NCBI GenBank assembly: GCA_902800435.1
Contig: CADCEQ010000004.1
Coordinates: forward strand, 1 to 64,000
Origin: an uncultured Prevotellaceae bacterium
GTDB lineage: Bacteria > Bacteroidota > Bacteroidia > Bacteroidales > Bacteroidaceae
DNA length: 64,000 nucleotides
Reading direction: 5' to 3'
Shown here: positions 59,119 to 64,000 of the stretch, one piece after another
Position numbering within the stretch: the first letter of the stretch is position 1
Layout: each line of letters begins with the position of its first letter
The notes under the pieces: generated by a model
Seen by the model: only the letters and a program-made list of their open reading frames with translations
Told to the model about the DNA's origin: nothing
Databases searched by the model: none
Translations under genes and position numbers: made by a program

Positions 59119-60621
59119 TTAACGGCCTAAGTATACTTTTCGGGAAGAACCGTCAGCCGATTTTTCGATGCACAGCCCCTTTGGCGTGTCGAGGCGCCGG
59201 CCGTGAATATCGTAGTAAACCTTCGTGTCATCAGTGTCCACAGCACGCTCTTCAATGGCAGTACTACCCTTGTCGATCATGAAGATGTAGGTGTTCAGAC
59301 TGCGGGCAGGCATGGGGACGATCACTTCCTTTGTCGGTTCATCGATGGCGATGGGGCTCTCCTGGCAGAGATTTTCGGGCTCGTTGCCGGTAGACAGCAG
59401 GTGGGTGCCGCTCTTCACCTGGTAGGGCAGCAGAATTTTCAGGTCAACGCCATTCTTGGTGGTATCGATGGCCATGACGATGAGCGAGTCGCCCTTGATA
59501 TAGGCCGAATACTCATGGGTAGCTCCTTCGCCAGAAGTCATGTCGCGCGAGGTGACCAGACGGGTGGAGCCGGTGACATGCTTTGAGAAGTGAGACATAA
59601 CGTAAGCACGGGGCAGCAGCTTGTTCTTGGTATTCTTCATGTCGCCGATGTTATATTTCGTCTCGCCTGTGCCGACAAAAGCCCAATGCGCGCGCATATA
59701 CCAATATATATAACCAGTACAGCCAGCCAACATACACTCGTTGAGCTCCTCGGCAAAAATCAGCTGCTCGTGCCAATTGGGCAGGTGGTCAATATTATCG
59801 GTCACTGAATGCTCAGTCATCCAGACTTCCTTGCCGTATTTGGCGGCAAGCACGGCCGACTGCTTCATGTAAGTGAGTGGTGCATGTCCATAGAGGTGGC
59901 CTGCCACAATGTCGATTTGCTCGCGGCACGTCGGGTCATTCATCAGCGGGTCAGTATAGTTCTGGGTGAATCCCAAGCTCTCGCCACTGATCAGCTTCAC
60001 GCCAGAATAGGTCTCGCGGTCAAGCATGTAAGCATAGTTCTTCACCAACTTAACCAAATCGGCAGGGTCGTAGAGACATCCTGAGTAGTCAACCCACCAG
60101 TCAGGCTCGTTCTGGATGGACACGGCATCGACAGTAACGCCCTTTGACTTCATCCACTTGAGGAAAGTGTTCAGCCAGGGGAAGAACTTATCGTAGCAGT
60201 CCTCGCGCAGCTTGCCTCGCTTTTTTCCTTGCGAGTCTGAGTTGCCGCCTTGAGCCGTACCGTTGGTCTTGTATTCACCGGGGGGCGACCATGGGGTACC
60301 AAACACGATACCGCCGCGCTGCTTCACAATTCTGGCCGAAGGCAGCGAGCCGTTCCAGTCGTAGTCGCCCCAGTTGTCGCCTGTGAAACTGGGCGAAATC
60401 TCCATACGCATGATGTTCAGTCCGATTTTGGATTCATCACCATAGAGTAATCTCGCGGGTTGGGTGTCAGTACCAAAGGGTTTCATGGCTCCGTCACAGC
60501 TGGCAGCGCCGAAGCCTGTGATGGTCTGTTTGCGGGTGTCTTTCACCGCGAGTGAAATCGATGCAGCCTGGATAGCCGTGACGGTAGCCAGTGCAAGCAT
60601 TGTGGTAAAAATCTTTTTCAT
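59119..60621 (-). CDS. GH30 family glycosidase
   Basis: 500 residues from MKKIFTTMLA (ATG at 60619-60621; a second in-frame ATG lies two codons upstream). Signal peptide (1-19). GH30 landmarks: TITGFGAASCDGA, catalytic acid/base Glu172 in SIQNEPDWW and nucleophile Glu270 in VWMTEHSV. A beta side-domain follows and the tail ends DIHGRRLDTPKGLCIEKS. Subfamilies include glucuronoxylanases and beta-glucanases; the loop after the acid/base (WWVDYSGCLYD) fits the xylanase branch, but this is not certain. Single gene with own promoter. Confidence 0.83.
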   Translation of the reverse strand: MKKIFTTMLALATVTAIQAASISLAVKDTRKQTITGFGAASCDGAMKPFGTDTQPARLLYGDESKIGLNIMRMEISPSFTGDNWGDYDWNGSLPSARIVKQRGGIVFGTPWSPPGEYKTNGTAQGGNSDSQGKKRGKLREDCYDKFFPWLNTFLKWMKSKGVTVDAVSIQNEPDWWVDYSGCLYDPADLVKLVKNYAYMLDRETYSGVKLISGESLGFTQNYTDPLMNDPTCREQIDIVAGHLYGHAPLTYMKQSAVLAAKYGKEVWMTEHSVTDNIDHLPNWHEQLIFAEELNECMLAGCTGYIYWYMRAHWAFVGTGETKYNIGDMKNTKNKLLPRAYVMSHFSKHVTGSTRLVTSRDMTSGEGATHEYSAYIKGDSLIVMAIDTTKNGVDLKILLPYQVKSGTHLLSTGNEPENLCQESPIAIDEPTKEVIVPMPARSLNTYIFMIDKGSTAIEERAVDTDDTKVYYDIHGRRLDTPKGLCIEKSADGSSRKVYLGR

Positions 60622-60655
60622 TGGCAAGGTATTTGTAATTATTCTGATTGCGGTG

Positions 60656-60663
60656 CAAAGGTA
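60656..60663 (-). promoter_or_regulatory. -7 box of the GH30 gene
   Basis: Minus-strand TACCTTTG, 35 bases before the ATG. Confidence 0.65.
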
Positions 60664-60734
60664 CGAAATAATCGTTGAGAGAAATATAAATAATGTTTCG
60701 CGGCTTTTCGCTTTTGTATCATATATTTTTTTCG

Positions 60735-60742
60735 TACCTTTG
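60735..60742 (+). promoter_or_regulatory. -7 box of the MATE transporter
   Basis: Plus-strand TACCTTTG, 20 bases before the ATG, divergent from the GH30 promoter. Confidence 0.65.
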
Positions 60743-60762
60743 CAACGTCTAAACCATCATCG

Positions 60763-62139
60763 ATGAAAAGAAACAGCGAAGAACTACTGTCGTACATCCG
60801 GGAAGGACGGACAATGACCCGTTCTGAGAAGATGAGGCTGATTGTCAGCCTCAGTATTCCCAGCATCCTGGCGCAGATTTCGGCTACGGTGATGTTCTTT
60901 ATCGATGCGTCAATGGTTGGTCACCTCGGGGCCAAGGCATCGGCTTCTATTGGACTGGTGGAGACTACCGGCTGGCTGATGGGCGGACTGGCTTCGGCAG
61001 TCAACATGGGATTCTCCGTGCAGGTAGCCCACTTCATCGGTGCCAACGACTTCGAGGCGGCGCGCCGAGTGTTGCGCCAGTCACTCGTCTGTGCCCTGTC
61101 ATGGGCTGTCTTTATCTCACTGATGTCTGTTATTATTGCGCCATTTCTGCCCTATTGGATGGGTGGTGGCGAAGAAGTGGCTCACGATGCCTCGCTTTAT
61201 TTTGCCATCTTCGGCGTTTTTGGCATCTTCTTCCAGATGGAGGGATTGGCCGGCTCAATGCTGAAATGCTCCGGCAATATGAAGATTCCCAGCGTTCTGA
61301 ATATTGGCATGTGCGTGATGGACGTTCTGTTCAACTACTTATTTATATATATACTCAATATGGGCGTGGTAGGTGCTGCAGTGGGTACTGGCGTAGCTAT
61401 GCTCATTACAGCCGGGCTTATGCTGTGGTTCCTGCTGGTTAAGTCGCCCATGCTGGCGCTGAAAGGTCGGCCCGGATCATTCCGTCCTAAGGAAGACACT
61501 GTGAAGACGGCCTTCAAAATCGGGGCTCCGATGGGATTGCAACATATGCTGATGGGCGGTGCTCAGGTTGTGAGCACCATCATTGTCGCTCCCTTGGGAA
61601 CTGTTGCTATTGCAGCACATTCTCTGGCCATTACCGTTGAGAGTCTGTGCTACATGCCGGGCTTCGGCATAGCCGAGGCTGCTACGACGCTTGTCGGTCA
61701 GGGCATCGGCGCCGGACAGCGGCTGCTCACCCGCTCGTTTGCCTACATGTCGGTAGGGCTGGGCATTGCTGTGATGACCATTATGGGCGTGTTCATGTGG
61801 ATTTTCGCCCCTGAACTGATGGGCATTATGTCGCCTGTTGAGGAAATCATTACCTTGGGAGCTGACGCTCTGCGCATTGAGGCCTGGGCAGAGCCGATGT
61901 TTGCTGCTGCTATTGTCTGTAATGGCGTGTTCATTGGTGCTGCCGACACTATTAAGCCAGCCATTATGAGTCTTACTTCGATGTGGGCTGTTCGTCTGAC
62001 ACTTGCAGCTACGCTTGCCCCCCGTTACGGTCTGCGTGGCGTCTGGACGGCAATGGCTATCGAGCTGACGTTCCGTGGCGTCATCTTCCTCATCAGGCTG
62101 TTTAGAGGCAACTGGCAGAAAAAGAAGAATAATGAATAG
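60763..62139 (+). CDS. MATE family efflux transporter
   Basis: 458 residues, twelve membrane segments in two pseudo-symmetric halves. Family phrases: SIPSILAQISATVMFFIDASMVGHLG at the first segment (shown only in part here by its role) and GAPMGLQHMLMGGAQVVSTI at the second half, both with the conserved Gly/Pro and polar pattern. It exports drugs or metabolites in exchange for Na+ or H+. Divergent from GH30; no partner gene. Confidence 0.9.
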   Translation: MKRNSEELLSYIREGRTMTRSEKMRLIVSLSIPSILAQISATVMFFIDASMVGHLGAKASASIGLVETTGWLMGGLASAVNMGFSVQVAHFIGANDFEAARRVLRQSLVCALSWAVFISLMSVIIAPFLPYWMGGGEEVAHDASLYFAIFGVFGIFFQMEGLAGSMLKCSGNMKIPSVLNIGMCVMDVLFNYLFIYILNMGVVGAAVGTGVAMLITAGLMLWFLLVKSPMLALKGRPGSFRPKEDTVKTAFKIGAPMGLQHMLMGGAQVVSTIIVAPLGTVAIAAHSLAITVESLCYMPGFGIAEAATTLVGQGIGAGQRLLTRSFAYMSVGLGIAVMTIMGVFMWIFAPELMGIMSPVEEIITLGADALRIEAWAEPMFAAAIVCNGVFIGAADTIKPAIMSLTSMWAVRLTLAATLAPRYGLRGVWTAMAIELTFRGVIFLIRLFRGNWQKKKNNE

Positions 62140-62140
62140 A

Positions 62141-62366
62141 ATAAAAAAGTGCGGTTACTGAACATCTCGTCCACAAACCGCACTTACAATATTAATAACC
62201 AAAAAACCTTTTTCTGAAAAAGTGATGTACGTCTCACGACGTGATCACATTATCCTTTCTAACTAATCTTTACCTTAACAATAATACCTATGAAGCAATC
62301 TAATTTACCTTTTACTACTAATACCTTTTATGTCTTTTACTATTGAAGATGTCTTGTTTTCTTTTG
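62141..62366 (-). ncRNA. Candidate small RNA, about 225 nt
   Basis: A minus-strand -7 box (62373-62380, TACCTTTG) and a strong terminator (10-bp stem AAGTGCGGTT/AACCGCACTT, 62147-62156 with 62176-62185, followed by TTTTTT on the minus strand) bracket about 225 bases without an ORF; the only ATG is followed at once by TGA. Internal palindromes GTGATCAC and TCACGTCGTGA (about 62225-62250) would fold. It lies between convergent MATE and ksgA. Alternatively it could be a regulated tail of the ksgA transcript. Confidence 0.5.
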
Positions 62367-62372
62367 ACGATG

Positions 62373-62380
62373 CAAAGGTA
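62373..62380 (-). promoter_or_regulatory. -7 box of candidate small RNA
   Basis: Minus-strand TACCTTTG, downstream of the ksgA stop. Confidence 0.55.
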
Positions 62381-62451
62381 CGACGTTTTCTCAATATAAC
62401 AATGGCCTTTGGCCACTTTTTGCATAAAAGGAGTATTTCTTTTGACGTAAA

Positions 62452-63249
62452 TCAATCGTTTGTGTGCGAACACACTTCCGAAACGAGGTTTGTTAGTTCC
62501 ACGAACTGCGGGATGGTGAGCTGCTCGGGGCGGAGGGAAAGAAGTGAAGCGTGAGAAGTGAAAAGTGAAGAGTCTTTCGGCAGCAGCTGGCGCAGTGATA
62601 CGCGGAGCATTTTCCTTCTCTGGTTGAAGGTGGTCTTGACCACGCGGCGGAAGAGTTGCCAGTCGCAGCCGAGGTCGGTCGTCTGGTTGCGGGTCATACG
62701 TATGACGGCACTTTGCACCTTAGGAGGCGGGTTGAAGACATCGGGCTCGACGGTGAAGAGGTATTCTACATTGTACCATGCCTGAATGAGTACCGAGAGA
62801 ATGCCATACTGCTTGTTGCCTGGAGCGGCTGCCATGCGGACAGCCACCTCATGCTGAATCATACCAGTACAGCAGGGAATAAGGTCCTTGTTGTCGAGCA
62901 TCTTGAAGAAAATCTGCGACGAGATGTCGTAGGGATAGTTGCCGGTAAGCACAAACTGCTGGCCTCCGAAAACCTCGTTGAGATCCATGCGCAGGAAGTC
63001 GCCTGAGATGATGTCGAGGGAGGGAAGTGTGTTCTTTAGATATGCCACACTTTCGCGGTCAATCTCTACCACTTTCAGCGGACGGGGCTTTTCGACGAGG
63101 AACTGCGTCATGACACCCATACCAGGACCAACCTCCAAGACAGGCAGGGTGGGGTAGGGCTCGTCGACAGTGTCGGCGATGCGCTTGGCAATGTTCAGGT
63201 CAACGAGGAAATGCTGGCCGAGGTTCTTCTTGGGGCGGACTTGTTTCAT
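62452..63249 (-). CDS. ksgA: 16S rRNA dimethyladenosine transferase
   Basis: 265 residues from MKQVRPKKNLGQHFL (ATG at 63247-63249). SAM-binding motif LEVGPGMGVMTQFL, then VEIDRE, NYPYDISSQIFFK (NxPY active site) and the FNPPPKVQSAVIRM loop. It methylates two adenines near the 3' end of 16S rRNA. The stretch SLFTSHASLLSL near residue 235 is encoded by a low-complexity repeat (62541-62574) that looks inserted in frame. It begins four bases after mtnN. Confidence 0.95.
   Translation of the reverse strand: MKQVRPKKNLGQHFLVDLNIAKRIADTVDEPYPTLPVLEVGPGMGVMTQFLVEKPRPLKVVEIDRESVAYLKNTLPSLDIISGDFLRMDLNEVFGGQQFVLTGNYPYDISSQIFFKMLDNKDLIPCCTGMIQHEVAVRMAAAPGNKQYGILSVLIQAWYNVEYLFTVEPDVFNPPPKVQSAVIRMTRNQTTDLGCDWQLFRRVVKTTFNQRRKMLRVSLRQLLPKDSSLFTSHASLLSLRPEQLTIPQFVELTNLVSEVCSHTND
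62541..62574. repeat. GTGAAAAGTGAAGAGT-like repeat inside ksgA
   Basis: Purine-rich GAAGTGAAGCGTGAGAAGTG plus AAAAGTGAAGAGTC in the coding region; same family as intergenic tracts around 19690-19790. Confidence 0.7.
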
Positions 63250-63253
63250 GCGA

Positions 63254-63913
63254 CTACATTTGGAGTGATTCAACGAAGGTGCGTGTCATCTGGAACGAGT
63301 TGTCGGCAATGGTTTCCCAGAAGTTATGGTACTGCGAGGCGTTGGTGTCGCGCAAGGGTACATCGCTGATGACGCGGAACGTGATGAACGGTACCTTATT
63401 TATATAACAGGTCTGTGCGATGGCACACGACTCCATATCGACGGCCTTGGCCTCGGGGAAGTGACCAATAATCTCGCGCATCTTCTCGCGTGAGTCCACA
63501 AACCAGTCACCAGTGACAATGAGGCCCTGATGGATGGCAAGTGTTTGCCCACTTTTCACTTTCAGCTCATCACTCTTTCGAAGCAAGTAAGGGTCGGCAT
63601 CAAAGCGTGCTGGCAGGCCTTGCACCTGACCGTACTGGGTAGAACCGTCGACAGCTGTGCCACAGTAGACATCGTGATAGGCCAGTTGCGTGCTGACTAC
63701 GATGTCCTGCACATTGACATCGTCGCCGTTGCCGCCTGCACAACCACTTGAAATGATGGCGTCGGGGTGGAATTCGTTGATCATCCGTTGGGCTCCGAGG
63801 GCCGCGTTTACTTTACCAATACCACACTTCTGCACAACGACACTGCCGTCGGTAAAAAGTGACTGGAGCTGGTGCAATTCCTTGTCCATAGCCACGATAA
63901 TTCCTATCTTCAT
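63254..63913 (-). CDS. mtnN: 5'-methylthioadenosine/S-adenosylhomocysteine nucleosidase
   Basis: 219 residues from MKIGIIVAMDKELHQLQSLF (an alternative ATG is three codons earlier). Nucleosidase motifs: GIGKVNAALGAQRMI, SSGCAGG and the C-terminal KAVDMESCAIAQTCY with the catalytic Glu and later DVPLRDTN. It splits MTA and SAH, recycling methionine and feeding autoinducer-2 synthesis. A repeat tract (about 63550-63575) encodes the SDELKVKSGQ insert. First gene of mtnN-ksgA. Confidence 0.92.
   Translation of the reverse strand: MKIGIIVAMDKELHQLQSLFTDGSVVVQKCGIGKVNAALGAQRMINEFHPDAIISSGCAGGNGDDVNVQDIVVSTQLAYHDVYCGTAVDGSTQYGQVQGLPARFDADPYLLRKSDELKVKSGQTLAIHQGLIVTGDWFVDSREKMREIIGHFPEAKAVDMESCAIAQTCYINKVPFITFRVISDVPLRDTNASQYHNFWETIADNSFQMTRTFVESLQM
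63550..63575. repeat. CACTTTTCACTTT-like repeat inside mtnN
   Basis: The plus-strand string CACTTTTCACTTTCAGCTCA lies in the coding region and belongs to the same simple-repeat family as the ksgA and porT tracts. Confidence 0.65.
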
Positions 63914-63938
63914 ATTCGTCATTTTTGTTTTACCTGTG

Positions 63939-63946
63939 CAAAATTA
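63939..63946 (-). promoter_or_regulatory. -7 box of mtnN-ksgA
   Basis: Minus-strand TAATTTTG, 26 bases before the ATG at 63913. Nothing else is recognisable up to the window end. Confidence 0.6.
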
Positions 63947-64000
63947 CGAAATAATTCTTAATTCTTTGCAAGTTAGTGCCAATAAAAAGCTTTTTCTTTG

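Noticed and set aside
62141..62366. 6S RNA
   Set aside because: The ends are not complementary over the length expected of the long 6S hairpin; only the terminator and small internal palindromes fold.

Overview
The window looks like a chromosomal segment of a gut or rumen Bacteroidales bacterium, most likely Prevotella in the broad sense. This rests on about twenty promoters of the Bacteroidetes type (-7 box TAnnTTTG), a PorT-like barrel protein and GldH, an ExbB-ExbD-ExbD-TonB operon of Bacteroidetes layout, a hybrid two-component sensor of the polysaccharide-utilisation type, and secreted glycanases ending in a Prevotella-like C-terminal tail.

Layout. 1-5,100: start of rplS, an AAA ATPase with a small membrane protein, a 5'-nucleotidase split over two genes, and a run of membrane proteins. 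5,100-8,200: two divergent lipoproteins with carbohydrate-binding-like domains. 8,200-15,000: PorT-like protein, a 2[4Fe-4S] ferredoxin too short for most ORF callers, and a six-gene operon exbB-exbD-exbD-tonB-pstS-like-TPR that energises TonB-dependent outer-membrane transport. 15,000-20,300: aspC, lptF/G-ribBA and a START-like protein.

20,358-29,859: an integrative element of about 9.4 kb in the 3' end of a tRNA-Met(CAT) gene. It is bounded by a 45-bp exact direct repeat, with an integrase at its distal end and near-terminal repeats that look like integrase arm sites. It encodes an integrase, two helix-turn-helix proteins, a RepA-like ATPase, a VirE-N/primase-like protein, a serine recombinase and several unknown small proteins, but no recognisable relaxase or conjugation gene. 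It is therefore a satellite-like or in-trans mobilised element. Immediately to its right is a dense family of inverted and direct repeats around a perfect 38-bp AT palindrome.

30,587-41,470: gph; a purH that carries only the IMP cyclohydrolase domain; the elongasome operon mreB-mreC-mreD-mrdA-rodA; and the opposing operon metF-holB-ricT-gldH. 41,500-60,700: a pectin/arabinan locus with a 1,690-residue fused esterase (SGNH/CE12-like plus CE8), GH127/146, GH51 and GH30 enzymes, a hybrid two-component regulator and a secreted nuclease, but no SusC/SusD pair in the window. 60,700-64,000: a MATE transporter, then mtnN-ksgA.

The main non-coding signals are: the att sites and their swapped terminators; a perfect 74-bp palindrome that carries the stop codons of two convergent genes; two arrays of short palindromes with 22-bp period; two similar promoter-to-terminator units without ORFs (candidate small RNAs); and a low-complexity GTGAAAAGTGAAGAGTGA-like repeat that also appears in frame inside three genes. 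All functions are read from sequence and remembered family features; no searches were run.
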